DNA from: an uncultured Roseovarius sp.
Lineage (GTDB): Bacteria > Pseudomonadota > Alphaproteobacteria > Rhodobacterales > Rhodobacteraceae
Direction of reading: 5' to 3'
Assembly: GCA_947499555.1 (NCBI GenBank)
Contig: CANMOU010000001.1
Span: forward strand, 1,302,001-1,366,000
DNA: 64,000 nt
Under the pieces are notes generated by a model that worked only from the letters and a program-made list of their open reading frames with translations, ran no database searches and was not told the DNA's origin. The position numbers were made by a program, and so were the translations under genes. The first letter of the stretch is position 1. Each line of letters starts with the position of its first letter. Shown one piece after another: positions 17,061-25,902 of this stretch.

Positions 17061-17954
17061 ATGGATTGGGAGCGTGATCTCCCCAGCTGGCCATTTCACA
17101 CGCAATCCCGGCGCATCCGTCACCGCCCGCATGAGTGGCATGTGCAGGAGATGGGCCAAGGCCCATTGCTCTTGCTGCTGCATGGGGCCGGGGCCACAAC
17201 CCATAGCTGGCGAGAGCTGATCCCGACGCTGGCAAAAACCCAACGCGTTATTGCCCTCGACCTCCCGGGACATGGCTTTACCCAAGCCGGAAACCGCTTC
17301 CGCCTCGGGCTGGAGCGCACCGCCGATGATATTGCCGCGCTTTGCATGAGCGAAGACTGGCAACCATCTGGCATCATTGGTCATTCCGCTGGAGGCGCGC
17401 TTGCCCTTGAACTCGCGTCGCGGCTGACTAGCCCGGAAGGCGCGCCACCCCAAATCATTGGCATCAACGCCGCACTCGACCGGTTTGAGGGGGTTGCCGG
17501 GTGGCTTTTTCCGATGCTCGCCAAGTTTCTGGCCATGAACCCGCTGACCGCGCTGGCCTTTGCTGCAGGCGGCGGGCGACCTGATCGCGCCCGTAACGTG
17601 ATCCGCTCCACCGGCTCCACCCTCTCAGAAGAGGGTCTATCGCTTTACGCGCGGCTTCTGTCAGACCGCGCCCATGTCGATGGTACGCTGCAGATGATGG
17701 CGGCGTGGAACACCGACGGAATCTGGGATCGCATGCCCCAGATCACGGCGCGCTGCCTGCTGATCACCGCAGAGAAAGACGGTGCCGTGCCGCCATCGGT
17801 TTCCGAGCGCGCCGTTGTGCGTCTGCCGCATGCCGAGTGGCAGTCTTTGGAGGGACTGGGGCATCTTGCGCACGAAGAAGAACCGGAAAAGCTTTGCCAA
17901 ATCATCCTTGATTGGCTGGGGACCCAAGCCCCTACCACAGCGCCCCGGCGTTGA
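17061..17954 (+). CDS. bchO: BchO, alpha/beta hydrolase of the magnesium chelatase operon
   Basis: A 297-aa alpha/beta hydrolase with the nucleophile elbow GHSAGGALALE and the oxyanion region LLLLHGAGATTHSWREL. It is consistently found after bchD in purple bacteria and is thought to assist magnesium chelatase, though its substrate is unknown. It is the last gene of the photosynthesis cluster here; its final 23 bases overlap the convergent SDR gene. Confidence 0.93.
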   Translation: MDWERDLPSWPFHTQSRRIRHRPHEWHVQEMGQGPLLLLLHGAGATTHSWRELIPTLAKTQRVIALDLPGHGFTQAGNRFRLGLERTADDIAALCMSEDWQPSGIIGHSAGGALALELASRLTSPEGAPPQIIGINAALDRFEGVAGWLFPMLAKFLAMNPLTALAFAAGGGRPDRARNVIRSTGSTLSEEGLSLYARLLSDRAHVDGTLQMMAAWNTDGIWDRMPQITARCLLITAEKDGAVPPSVSERAVVRLPHAEWQSLEGLGHLAHEEEPEKLCQIILDWLGTQAPTTAPRR

Positions 17955-18696
17955 CCTGAATATCCTCCAGCGTTAGGGCCGGTGCCGCGTCCGAGCACAA
18001 GAACGCAACCAATTCGGCAATCTCTTGCGGCTGAACCAGCCGTTTTTGCGGGTTGGCCTGCGCAATGCCGGCCACCACGTCTTGCACGTCCCTGCCCTCA
18101 CGCTCTGCCACTTTCGCGGCCGAGCCGCGCAACATATCCGTCTCAACCCATGTCGGGCTAACGCTCACGCAGGTGATACCATGCGCTGCCCCTTCCAGCG
18201 CAGTGGTTCGGGTCAGCCCTAGAAGGCCGGATTTCGACGCACAATAGGCGGCGTGTTCAGGCTGCGCGGTATGTGCTGCGGTTGAGGCAATATTGACGAT
18301 CCGGCCCCAGCTTGCCGCGATCATGTCCGGCATCACTGCCCGGCTCATCAGGAAAGGCCCGGTGAGGTTCGTTTCAATCACATCTGTCCAGGCATCGACG
18401 TCATGGCCCGCCACAGGCTCTTTATATTCAATCCCTGCCGCGTTCACGAGGATCTCAGCCGCCCCAAGCCGGTTCTTGACCGCCATGCAAAAGGCCGCGA
18501 CCGACCCCTTTTTGCGCACATCCAAAGGTGCGATGAATACATCCTCGCCAAGCTCTGCGCGCGCCTTGTCCTGCTCTACCGGATCGGCGCCGCGCCGGGC
18601 ACCGACGGCCACTTTGTGACCCCGCGCAGCCAGAAGGCGGGCTATTTCAAGCCCTATGCCGCTCAGCCCGCCGGTCACAATCGCGGTTCGGCTCAT
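17932..18696 (-). CDS. short-chain dehydrogenase/reductase
   Basis: A classical SDR of 254 aa: NAD(P)-binding TGGLSGIGLEIARLLA, NAAG motif (LVNAAGIEY), and catalytic Ser/Tyr/Lys (IASTAAH..., YCASK). It most resembles 3-hydroxybutyrate- or 3-oxoacyl-type SDRs, but the substrate cannot be read from sequence. Its start overlaps the end of the metallo-beta-lactamase-fold gene by four bases, so the two probably act in one pathway. It ends inside bchO on the opposite strand. Confidence 0.85.
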   Translation of the reverse strand: MSRTAIVTGGLSGIGLEIARLLAARGHKVAVGARRGADPVEQDKARAELGEDVFIAPLDVRKKGSVAAFCMAVKNRLGAAEILVNAAGIEYKEPVAGHDVDAWTDVIETNLTGPFLMSRAVMPDMIAASWGRIVNIASTAAHTAQPEHAAYCASKSGLLGLTRTTALEGAAHGITCVSVSPTWVETDMLRGSAAKVAEREGRDVQDVVAGIAQANPQKRLVQPQEIAELVAFLCSDAAPALTLEDIQVNAGALW

Positions 18697-19481
18697 GGAT
18701 GTCCCTCCTGCATCTCACCAGCGATCCATGCACTTGCATCTCCAACCCGCAAGCCCCCGTCCCGGTACAGATCCAACAGCTCAAAAAGCCGGTCTCGCCC
18801 GAAAGACCCGAAATGCCCGCCATGCACAACGCGAATGGGCAACTCACGCAACCGCGCATGAGACTCCGCCAGAAGCTCGGCGTCGGAGTGAAAAAGATCG
18901 TCAATCAGATCGCCATCATAGATCACATCGCCGCTGAACAAGGTCTCGTTGGCCCGGTCATAAAGCGCGATCGACCCCGGCGAATGTCCTGGAAGGTGCA
19001 GGACCTGAAACACCCGGTCGCCCAGGTCGATGGTATCGCCTTCATCAAGATACCCCGTCAGAGGTGCCGGCGTCACGGTATAGGCCTCGTGATCAAAACC
19101 CTCATAGGGCAGCGCCGTGAACGTCTCGGCGCGCACATAGCCGGTATCGGCCACGGTATTCTGCGGCGTAGGTTGCGCCATCACATCTGCTTCTGCGTGA
19201 TGTCCGCAACGATGCGTAAACTCATGCAGGCCACCTGCATGGTCGAAATGCGAATGCGTCATGATCGCGGTCACCGACCCGGCGCTAAGCTCGGGCACGT
19301 CCTGCAGCAACGACCGCACGCCCATGCCCGTATCAATCACCAAAGCCCGGTCACGCCCCCGCACATACCAGATATTACAGCGCAGCCAGGCCGCCACATG
19401 CGGCTCGTGGATATGCACCACACCCGCCTCGATCTGATTGGCAGCAAACCATGAGTGCGCAACATGCTGTGTCACGGTCAT
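18693..19481 (-). CDS. metallo-beta-lactamase-fold hydrolase
   Basis: A roughly 262-aa MBL-fold protein with the metal-binding motif THSHFDHAGG and downstream LHLPGHSPGSIALYD and FSGDVIYDGD. It probably hydrolyses a thioester or lactone-type substrate, as in glyoxalase II-like relatives; the exact substrate is unknown. The start is uncertain: ATG 19481 has AAAGGA directly against it, so GTG 19475 (better spacing) or GTG 19493 are possible. It is the first gene of a two-gene unit with the SDR and diverges from the betaine transporter. Confidence 0.82.
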   Translation of the reverse strand: MTVTQHVAHSWFAANQIEAGVVHIHEPHVAAWLRCNIWYVRGRDRALVIDTGMGVRSLLQDVPELSAGSVTAIMTHSHFDHAGGLHEFTHRCGHHAEADVMAQPTPQNTVADTGYVRAETFTALPYEGFDHEAYTVTPAPLTGYLDEGDTIDLGDRVFQVLHLPGHSPGSIALYDRANETLFSGDVIYDGDLIDDLFHSDAELLAESHARLRELPIRVVHGGHFGSFGRDRLFELLDLYRDGGLRVGDASAWIAGEMQEGHP

Positions 19482-19562
19482 TCCTTTCGGCACCGACTTG
19501 TTGGGAAAGCTAACGGCTGACGCATGTCAAATCCAGCACAGACGCGGAACGCTGTTTTTTTA

Positions 19563-19580
19563 ATTGACTTGTCAGTCAAT
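19563..19580. promoter_or_regulatory. TetR-like operator palindrome upstream of the betaine transporter
   Basis: ATTGACT-TGTC-AGTCAAT, 7-bp perfect arms with a 4-bp spacer, 80 bases before the substrate-binding protein start. The form resembles operators of TetR-family repressors such as BetI; no such regulator is encoded nearby. TTGACT may also serve as a -35 element. The assignment is by motif shape only. Confidence 0.5.
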
Positions 19581-19660
19581 AAAAGTTTTTGATTGGCCTC
19601 AATGGCCGACCGTATCATACTCGGCCAAAACAAAAGAACCAATCAACGGGAGAAGTAACA

Positions 19661-20602
19661 ATGAAAGCGAAGTCCTTGATTTCAGCCGCTGTCTTGGCGA
19701 TCGCCGGTTCCGGCATGGCGCAGGCCGAAAGCAGCGACCCGATCCGGATACCGATCAACGAATGGACTGGCCAGCACATCTCGGCACATATCACCGGCAC
19801 TTTGTTCAAAAAAGCGGGCTATGACGTGGAATATGTCACCGCCGGTGCGGTGCCGCAGTTCGCGGCGATTGCGCAGGGCGATCTGGACCTGCAGCCAGAG
19901 GTCTGGACAAACAATGTCGGCGATATCTACCCCAAAGCCGTTGAGTCAGGCGATATCGTCGTGCTGGGTCAACTTGGCCTGCAGCCGCAGGAAGGCTGGA
20001 TTTTCCCACCTTATATGAAAGAGAAATGCCCAGGCCTGCCATCTTATGATGCACTTTACGAATGTGCCGAGGCCTTTGCCGCCGCTGACACGTTCCCGAA
20101 GGGACGTCTGATCACCTACCCTGCCGATTGGGGCACGCGCTCCAAGGATGTGGTCGGTATGATCGAGCTTCCGTTTGAGCCGGTCGCAGGCGGCTCCGAA
20201 GGCGCGATGATCGCCGAGGCGAAATCAGCCGTCGCCACGGGCGACCCGATCCTGATGATGTTCTGGCAGCCACATTGGCTTTTTGCCGACATGGAAATGG
20301 AATGGGTCGCATGGGATGCAGCGGGTGGCGAATGCGTAGAGGAATCCGGCCAGGAACGCGGCAAAGCCTGCGGCTTCCAGCAAGCTTCGATCGACAAGAT
20401 CGCCAACAAGGATTTCGCGGCAGACTACCCTGGCGCAAGTGCAATCTTCGAAGCCATGTCGCTCGACAACAGCGTCCAGAACGCGCTGATGCTTGAGATT
20501 GACCAAAAAGGCCGGGCGCTTGAAGAGGTTGTCGCCGAATGGATCGACGCCAACGAAGCGACGTGGAAACCGTGGGTCGATGCTGGCCTCGCAGCCAAGT
20601 AA
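19661..20602 (+). CDS. glycine betaine/proline betaine ABC transporter substrate-binding protein
   Basis: A 313-aa periplasmic binding protein (OpuAC/ProX-like family). It has a signal peptide MKAKSLISAAVLAIAGSGMAQA and then IRIPINEWTGQHISAHITG, typical of quaternary-amine binding proteins, with several Trp residues that could form an aromatic cage. GGGAGAAG precedes ATG 19661 at good spacing, so I reject the longer frame from 19589. A terminator-like hairpin follows, which would raise its level over the membrane components. Confidence 0.88.
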   Translation: MKAKSLISAAVLAIAGSGMAQAESSDPIRIPINEWTGQHISAHITGTLFKKAGYDVEYVTAGAVPQFAAIAQGDLDLQPEVWTNNVGDIYPKAVESGDIVVLGQLGLQPQEGWIFPPYMKEKCPGLPSYDALYECAEAFAAADTFPKGRLITYPADWGTRSKDVVGMIELPFEPVAGGSEGAMIAEAKSAVATGDPILMMFWQPHWLFADMEMEWVAWDAAGGECVEESGQERGKACGFQQASIDKIANKDFAADYPGASAIFEAMSLDNSVQNALMLEIDQKGRALEEVVAEWIDANEATWKPWVDAGLAAK

Positions 20603-20624
20603 GCCCCTGATGTTTCGAAACAAA

Positions 20625-20648
20625 GGCCGGGACACCCCCGGCCTTTTT
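20625..20648 (+). terminator. Rho-independent terminator/attenuator between binding protein and ATPase
   Basis: GGCCGGG (20625-20631), loop, then CCCGGCC (20637-20643), followed by TTTTT. It stands in the 69-base gap between the binding-protein gene and the ATPase gene, so it is likely leaky and sets a higher molar level of the binding protein. Confidence 0.85.
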
Positions 20649-20671
20649 CCCTTTGATAAAGCCCGCACCCC

Positions 20672-21745
20672 ATGACCTCTAAAACCGACCTCCGCCTGTC
20701 GTGCCGGAATATCTGGAAAGTCTACGGCAACCAACCGGAACGCTTTTTCAAAGACAATTCCGCCTCTGATGATCCCAAAACGCTCTGTGCGCGGATGCGC
20801 GAAGAAGGCGCTATCCCCGCTGCCGCCAATGTCAGCTTTGATGTTGGCGTCGGTGAGATATTCGTGATCATGGGACTCTCCGGGTCGGGCAAATCCACCG
20901 TGGTGCGCTGCCTCTCGCGGCTTGTCGACCCGACGCATGGAGAGGTCATACTGGATGGCGAGGACCTTTTGGCCAAGTCTGACAAGGACATGATCCAGGT
21001 GCGCCGCCATAAAATCGGCATGGTCTTTCAGAACTTTGGCCTGATGCCGCATCTGTCGGTCTACGAGAACATCGCGTTTCCCCTGAGCTTGCAGGGGTCT
21101 TCTCCGGGAGATGCAAAACCCCGCGTGGAAAAGGTCATTGACCTTGTCGGGCTGCGGGGCCGCGAGAAAAGCTATCCGCATCAGCTTTCAGGTGGCCAGC
21201 AACAGCGCGTGGGCATCGCACGTTCCTTGGCTGTGGATCCGGATTTGTGGCTTCTCGATGAACCCTTCTCGGCGCTCGACCCGCTTATCCGCCGTCAGAT
21301 GCAGGACGAATTCCTGCGCATTCAGAATGACTTGCACAAATCCATCGTCTTCATCACCCATGATTTCCTCGAGGCGCTGCGCGTCGCCGACCGGATGATG
21401 ATCATGCGCGATGGTGAGGTTGTACAAACTGGCACACCGGCAGAGCTGATCACCAATCCCGCCGACGACTACGTGGCGGAGTTCACCAATGATGTGCCTC
21501 TGGTCCGCGTGCTCTGCGCCCATGAGGTCATAGACGCAGATGCGGTCCCGGATGCGGGCCGCACACGTGTCGCCGCAGAAACACCGGTGGAAACATTACT
21601 GCCCATGCTCGCCGCCCATCCCGAAGGCGTGGCCGTCGAACGCGCCGGAACGGTAGAGGGTATTGTGACCGCGCAAAGCGTCATCTCCGCCCTCGCACGG
21701 CTTTCGGATCGCGAAGACGAAATGCCGATGGAGGCCCCTGCATGA
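20672..21745 (+). CDS. quaternary amine ABC transporter ATP-binding protein
   Basis: A 357-aa ATPase of the ProV/OpuAA family. It has Walker A GLSGSGKST, signature LSGGQQQRVGIARSL, and Walker B LWLLDEPF followed by H-loop ITHDF. The C-terminal ~90 residues resemble a shortened CBS-type regulatory region (VETLLPMLAAHPEGVAVERAGTVEGIVT). A ~30-residue insertion (ERFFKDNSASDDPKT) precedes the core, as in ProV. The stop overlaps the permease start by four bases. Confidence 0.92.
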   Translation: MTSKTDLRLSCRNIWKVYGNQPERFFKDNSASDDPKTLCARMREEGAIPAAANVSFDVGVGEIFVIMGLSGSGKSTVVRCLSRLVDPTHGEVILDGEDLLAKSDKDMIQVRRHKIGMVFQNFGLMPHLSVYENIAFPLSLQGSSPGDAKPRVEKVIDLVGLRGREKSYPHQLSGGQQQRVGIARSLAVDPDLWLLDEPFSALDPLIRRQMQDEFLRIQNDLHKSIVFITHDFLEALRVADRMMIMRDGEVVQTGTPAELITNPADDYVAEFTNDVPLVRVLCAHEVIDADAVPDAGRTRVAAETPVETLLPMLAAHPEGVAVERAGTVEGIVTAQSVISALARLSDREDEMPMEAPA

Positions 21746-23805
21746 GCGGCAGCCGCATCCACTGGGCCTGGTTCGCGATCATCGGCCTGACGCTGGTGGC
21801 CTTGGGGTTCAGAGACCGACTTGACTGGCTCATGACGTTCCCGACCGCGTGGGAGATTCCCTTCACCGACTGGCTGAACACGGTGATGGCGGCAATCATC
21901 GCCACGTTCGGTCCTTTTTTCCGGGGATTCTCCGCGCTGATGGACCACCCGATGTCCTGGGTGCGCACCGTATTGCAGACCGTCCCATGGGCCCTGACCA
22001 TCGGTCTTCTCATGCTGGCCTCTTATGCCGTATCCGGCGTAAGGCTCGTTATTTTCACGTTTTTTGCCATGTTTTACATGGTCTTGATCGGCTACTGGTC
22101 GGAATCCATGAACTCTTTGGCGCTGGTTCTTATTTCGGTGCCAATGGCAGTTATGATCGGTTTTGCCGTGGGCACCGCCGCCTTTTACTCGGACCGCGCT
22201 GACCGGATCATTTCGCCCACAATGGATGTGCTGCAGACCATTCCGGTCTTCGCCTATCTGCTGCCCATCCTGCTGCTCTTTGGGTTTGGCCCGGTCGTGG
22301 GTCTGATCGCCTCGGTCCTCTATGCCGTTCCTCCGATGGTGCGCAACACAACCCTTGGCCTCAGACGCGTCAATGAAGAGGTGATCGAGGCCGGCATGAT
22401 GGCGGGCGCAACAGCGACGCAGATGTTCTGGCGCGTCCGTGTGCCCAATGCCTTGCGCCAGATCTTGCTTGGCATCAACCAGACCATGATGGCCGCCTTT
22501 TCGATGATCATCATCGCGTCGATCATCGGTGGCACCTCCGATATCGGATGGGAGGTTCTGACCCAGATCCGCAAGGCCAATGTGGCCGAGGCCATCCTCG
22601 CCGGTATCGTCATCGCCCTTATGGCGATGGTGATGGACCGTCTGACGGCACAGGCTGCCACGGCACGGGCCCCGGATGGTGGCGATGAGCCCGGCTTTGC
22701 CGAGCGCAACCGCTACTGGATCGCAGCTGGCATACTCACCATCGTGATCCTTGCGCTCGCCCAGTTCTTTCCGTTCCTCAAGAGTTACCCCGAAGCCTGG
22801 GAATTCTATCCGGCACAGGCGATGAATGATGCGTTCAACTATGTGCTGGTGGAATACGCCGCGGCCATCAAGACCATCAAAACCTTCGCGCTTTTCTACA
22901 TCATGCTGCCTGTGAAATCCGGGCTCGAGCAAACCATTAGCCCGTTTTCCTGGGGCTTTGAATTCACGACGCCGATGAAAATCGGCTTCGCTGTGGTAAT
23001 GACGGGCATCGTGGCCTATGCCGCCCTGCGCGGTCGGATGAACCTCGCGATCGGCATCGCCCTTGCCGCCATCCTGCTTTACTTTGGTATCACCCGCCTG
23101 CCCTGGCTCTCAGTGGCGGCTGTGATGGTGCTTCTGGCCTTGCAGGCCGGAGGCACGCGTCTGGCGATCGGCACGGGGCTTGGCCTTGTGTTCCTCATGG
23201 TCGCAGGCGTCTGGCCCGAAACCATGGTGTCTTTCTATCTTTGTGGCATCGCCGTGCTTCTTTCCTTCGCAATCGGCACGACGCTGGGGGTCCTGGCGTC
23301 GGAAAACGACACCGTCTCGGCCTTTCTGCGGCCCATCAATGACACGCTGCAAACCATGCCGCTTTTCGTGATCCTCATCCCCTTCGTAATGTTCTTCAAA
23401 CTGGGGGATTTCACCGCCCTGCTGGCGATCATGGCCTATTCCATCGTGCCCGCCATCCGCTATGCCGAACACGGGCTGCGGGGCGTGTCACCGCAGGTCA
23501 TCGAAGCCGCTCGCGCCTGTGGATGCACACGCATGCAAATGCTCTGGCAGGTGCGCCTACCCTTGGCGTTGCCGCAGCTGATGCTGGGGCTCAACCAGAC
23601 GATCATGTTCGGGGTCGCCATGCTTGTGATCACCGCTCTGGTGGGGACAAGCGATCTGGGTCAGGAGATCTATATCGGCCTCAACAACGGTGATTTCGGG
23701 GTTGGCATGGTGGCCGGGATTGGCATGGCCATTCTCGCGATGATCGCGGACCGGATGACCAAGGCCTATAGCCGCAAAGGTCAGGCCGCGTTAGGTCAGG
23801 CGTGA
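21742..23805 (+). CDS. quaternary amine ABC transporter permease, tandem fused
   Basis: A 687-aa multi-span membrane protein with two complete binding-protein-dependent permease domains. The first EAA loop is EVIEAGMMAGATATQMFWRV and the second is QVIEAARACGCTRMQMLWQV, each followed by NQT(M/I)MxxF/V and a conserved GTSDIG/GTSDLG segment. ProW is normally a single ~350-aa permease acting as a homodimer, so this polypeptide carries both halves. It overlaps the ATPase by four bases and, at its end, the convergent DMT gene by 15 bases. Confidence 0.92.
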   Translation: MSGSRIHWAWFAIIGLTLVALGFRDRLDWLMTFPTAWEIPFTDWLNTVMAAIIATFGPFFRGFSALMDHPMSWVRTVLQTVPWALTIGLLMLASYAVSGVRLVIFTFFAMFYMVLIGYWSESMNSLALVLISVPMAVMIGFAVGTAAFYSDRADRIISPTMDVLQTIPVFAYLLPILLLFGFGPVVGLIASVLYAVPPMVRNTTLGLRRVNEEVIEAGMMAGATATQMFWRVRVPNALRQILLGINQTMMAAFSMIIIASIIGGTSDIGWEVLTQIRKANVAEAILAGIVIALMAMVMDRLTAQAATARAPDGGDEPGFAERNRYWIAAGILTIVILALAQFFPFLKSYPEAWEFYPAQAMNDAFNYVLVEYAAAIKTIKTFALFYIMLPVKSGLEQTISPFSWGFEFTTPMKIGFAVVMTGIVAYAALRGRMNLAIGIALAAILLYFGITRLPWLSVAAVMVLLALQAGGTRLAIGTGLGLVFLMVAGVWPETMVSFYLCGIAVLLSFAIGTTLGVLASENDTVSAFLRPINDTLQTMPLFVILIPFVMFFKLGDFTALLAIMAYSIVPAIRYAEHGLRGVSPQVIEAARACGCTRMQMLWQVRLPLALPQLMLGLNQTIMFGVAMLVITALVGTSDLGQEIYIGLNNGDFGVGMVAGIGMAILAMIADRMTKAYSRKGQAALGQA

Positions 23806-24699
23806 GGACGCAAGACGGCGTGCCCTCAGACCAATCGCCAAAGGCTCCATTAATCCTGCCAGCAGAATAAGTGGCAAACCCACCATCTCACGCCAGCCAA
23901 ACGGCTCGCCCGCCCAGATCGCCGCCGAGACAGCCGCCACCACAATTTCTGCCATGAACAGCAGCCCGACCAACCCCGGATTAAGCTTGGACGGCGCATA
24001 GATTGAGGCATACCCCCCTGGAATAATGAGAAAAAGTGCCACCGGCAGGAACCAGATAAGCACACCGCCCACTGCCGCCCCCTGCGGCGGAGTTGCCGTG
24101 CCCTGCAACGTGGAGACGAGCGCCACTACAACAGATACGAGTGCTGCCACAAGAAAGAAATTCGTCGCCTGCGTGGCGATGCGCACGCGTTTTTCTGTGA
24201 GGATCAAAGTACAGCCCAGCGCCCACAACACGCCAGAGATCAACCCAAACCAATCCCCCCAGACGCGCGGCAGGGGCAATCCGGCCTCGTCCGAGAAAAC
24301 GACCATCATGCCCGCCACACCTAGCGCAATCGCCGCCCAGCGATACCATGTCATCCGGTCGCCGAGGAATGCCCAGCCGAGCATGAAACCCCAGATCGGC
24401 ATGAGATAAAACAGCAAAACCGCCCGCACCACATCGGTGTAAAGCAATGCGGCGGCATAAAGCGCATAGGCGCAGCCCCCCAGAATTCCGCCCAAAAGCG
24501 CGCGTCCCAGCCGGTAGTCATCACGCAAGATCCAGACCAGTGGCAGACAGATCAGCGCAGGGATGCCTGTGAAAAACGCCATCGCCCAGGGCGCGTCAAA
24601 CCCGCCCTCTTCGACCAGCCGCAAAGGCAGCCAGAAGATGCCCCAGCATATCCCCGCAATGAGGCCAGCCCATACAGCAATTTGGTTGCCGCCTGTCAT
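23791..24699 (-). CDS. DMT superfamily (EamA-type) transporter
   Basis: A 302-aa inner-membrane protein with ten predicted hydrophobic spans and the two-repeat EamA layout (for example LLFYLMPIWGFMLGWAFLGDRMTWYRWAAIALG). Substrate unknown; family members export amino acids or small metabolites. It lies 18 bases after the GcvT-like gene, so it is probably the third gene of the Rieske-GcvT transcript and may export a product of that pathway. Confidence 0.85.
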   Translation of the reverse strand: MTGGNQIAVWAGLIAGICWGIFWLPLRLVEEGGFDAPWAMAFFTGIPALICLPLVWILRDDYRLGRALLGGILGGCAYALYAAALLYTDVVRAVLLFYLMPIWGFMLGWAFLGDRMTWYRWAAIALGVAGMMVVFSDEAGLPLPRVWGDWFGLISGVLWALGCTLILTEKRVRIATQATNFFLVAALVSVVVALVSTLQGTATPPQGAAVGGVLIWFLPVALFLIIPGGYASIYAPSKLNPGLVGLLFMAEIVVAAVSAAIWAGEPFGWREMVGLPLILLAGLMEPLAIGLRARRLASSRLT

Positions 24700-24717
24700 G
24701 TCACGCTTTCGCAGATG

Positions 24718-25902
24718 TTAGGGGCGCTCTGGAATATCCACCAGTTTGCCACGCGGGATTTCACAAGCCTTATCATAAAGCGGCATTTCGGTCAGCGTCG
24801 CGTTGGAAAATGATCCATCGCGCAGTTCCACCTCAACCGGATCGCCAAACCCATGCCCGGCTTGCGCCATCAAAACCATACCAATCCCCTGTTTGAGGAA
24901 GGGCGAGAATGCCGCGTTGGTAATCCGGCCCACAACCTGACCGCTGATCCGGGCCACACCGTTCACCTTTGGCTCGGCACCCTCGCAGATCAGGCCAAAA
25001 AGGCGCAATTCCTTGGGCCCCGCCGCAATCGCGGCCTTGCCGAGAAAATCGTCCTTGTCCATATCGACAAACCGGCCAAGCCCCATTTCGAAGGGGTTCG
25101 TCGCTTCATCAAAATCGGCTCCCGCATTTAAAATTCCTGCTTCAATTCGGCGGATATTCATCGAATCCAGGCCAAAAGTTGTCATTTCGTGATTTTTTCC
25201 GAATTTATCCAAATGTGTCCACAGGGCTTCGGCATCGTGGTGTGGTTCGGTGTAAAACTCCCACCCAAGCTCATTTGTATAGCCGGTGCGCGTAATCACC
25301 ACCTCCTGCCCACCAAAGTTAACGCGGGCAATCCCAAAATACCCAAACCGCTCTGGCAAACCGCCCTCTGCAGCCTCGGCCAGAATATCCAGCGCAAGCG
25401 GCCCCTGCACCTGGCTGACATAGACTTTCGGATCGCGGATCGTCACACTCATCCCCTTGGCATGCGCCCGCGCCCAGTTGAGAAAATCGCCATCGGCCTG
25501 CGCGTACCAGAACCGGTCTTGTTCAAGGCGCAAGAACACGCCGTCTGTGATCATCCCGCCCGTGTCCAGACAAGCAAGACCATAGCCACACCGACCCGGG
25601 CGTACCTTGGAAACGTCTTTTGTAAAGAGCAGGTTAAGCAGCTTTTCCGCGTCAGGTCCGGCAAACTCTATGGGCCATTCGCCGGTGTGCAGCACAGCGG
25701 CTTTCGTGCGCAACAGCCAGTATCCTTCAACCGTATCGAGAGCGTCCAGTTCACAAGCCATTAGTCTCCGATTGTAAACACAGTAATGCGGCCCCAAAGG
25801 CCGTTCGATCTCGTGGTAGGGATGGCGATCAATACCAAAATCCCAACCCTGCCCCGGCATCGTGGTTACAAGGTCGCGGGTCTTGCCGTCTGAGGAAATC
25901 AT
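24718..25902 (-). CDS. GcvT-like aminomethyltransferase family protein
   Basis: A 394-aa protein of the glycine-cleavage T/dimethylglycine-DMSP demethylase superfamily, which bind tetrahydrofolate and accept one-carbon units. Visible features include SQVQGPLALDILAE, TRTGYTNELGWEFY and the GcvT C-terminal barrel (PFLKQGIGMVLM). It is not the canonical GcvT (no gcvH/gcvP nearby) and its sequence differs from DmdA. It starts immediately after the Rieske oxygenase stop. I infer that it takes the methyl/formaldehyde unit released by the oxygenase. Confidence 0.78.
   Translation of the reverse strand: MISSDGKTRDLVTTMPGQGWDFGIDRHPYHEIERPLGPHYCVYNRRLMACELDALDTVEGYWLLRTKAAVLHTGEWPIEFAGPDAEKLLNLLFTKDVSKVRPGRCGYGLACLDTGGMITDGVFLRLEQDRFWYAQADGDFLNWARAHAKGMSVTIRDPKVYVSQVQGPLALDILAEAAEGGLPERFGYFGIARVNFGGQEVVITRTGYTNELGWEFYTEPHHDAEALWTHLDKFGKNHEMTTFGLDSMNIRRIEAGILNAGADFDEATNPFEMGLGRFVDMDKDDFLGKAAIAAGPKELRLFGLICEGAEPKVNGVARISGQVVGRITNAAFSPFLKQGIGMVLMAQAGHGFGDPVEVELRDGSFSNATLTEMPLYDKACEIPRGKLVDIPERP

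Noticed and set aside
21469-22932. 487-codon open frame on the minus strand opposite the fused permease
   Set aside because: It is the antisense of a high-GC membrane-protein gene, with His/Gly/Arg-rich low-complexity composition and no motif.
24718-25902. DMSP demethylase DmdA or true glycine-cleavage T protein
   Set aside because: Family-level similarity only; the sequence differs from DmdA as I recall it and no gcvH/gcvP genes are present.
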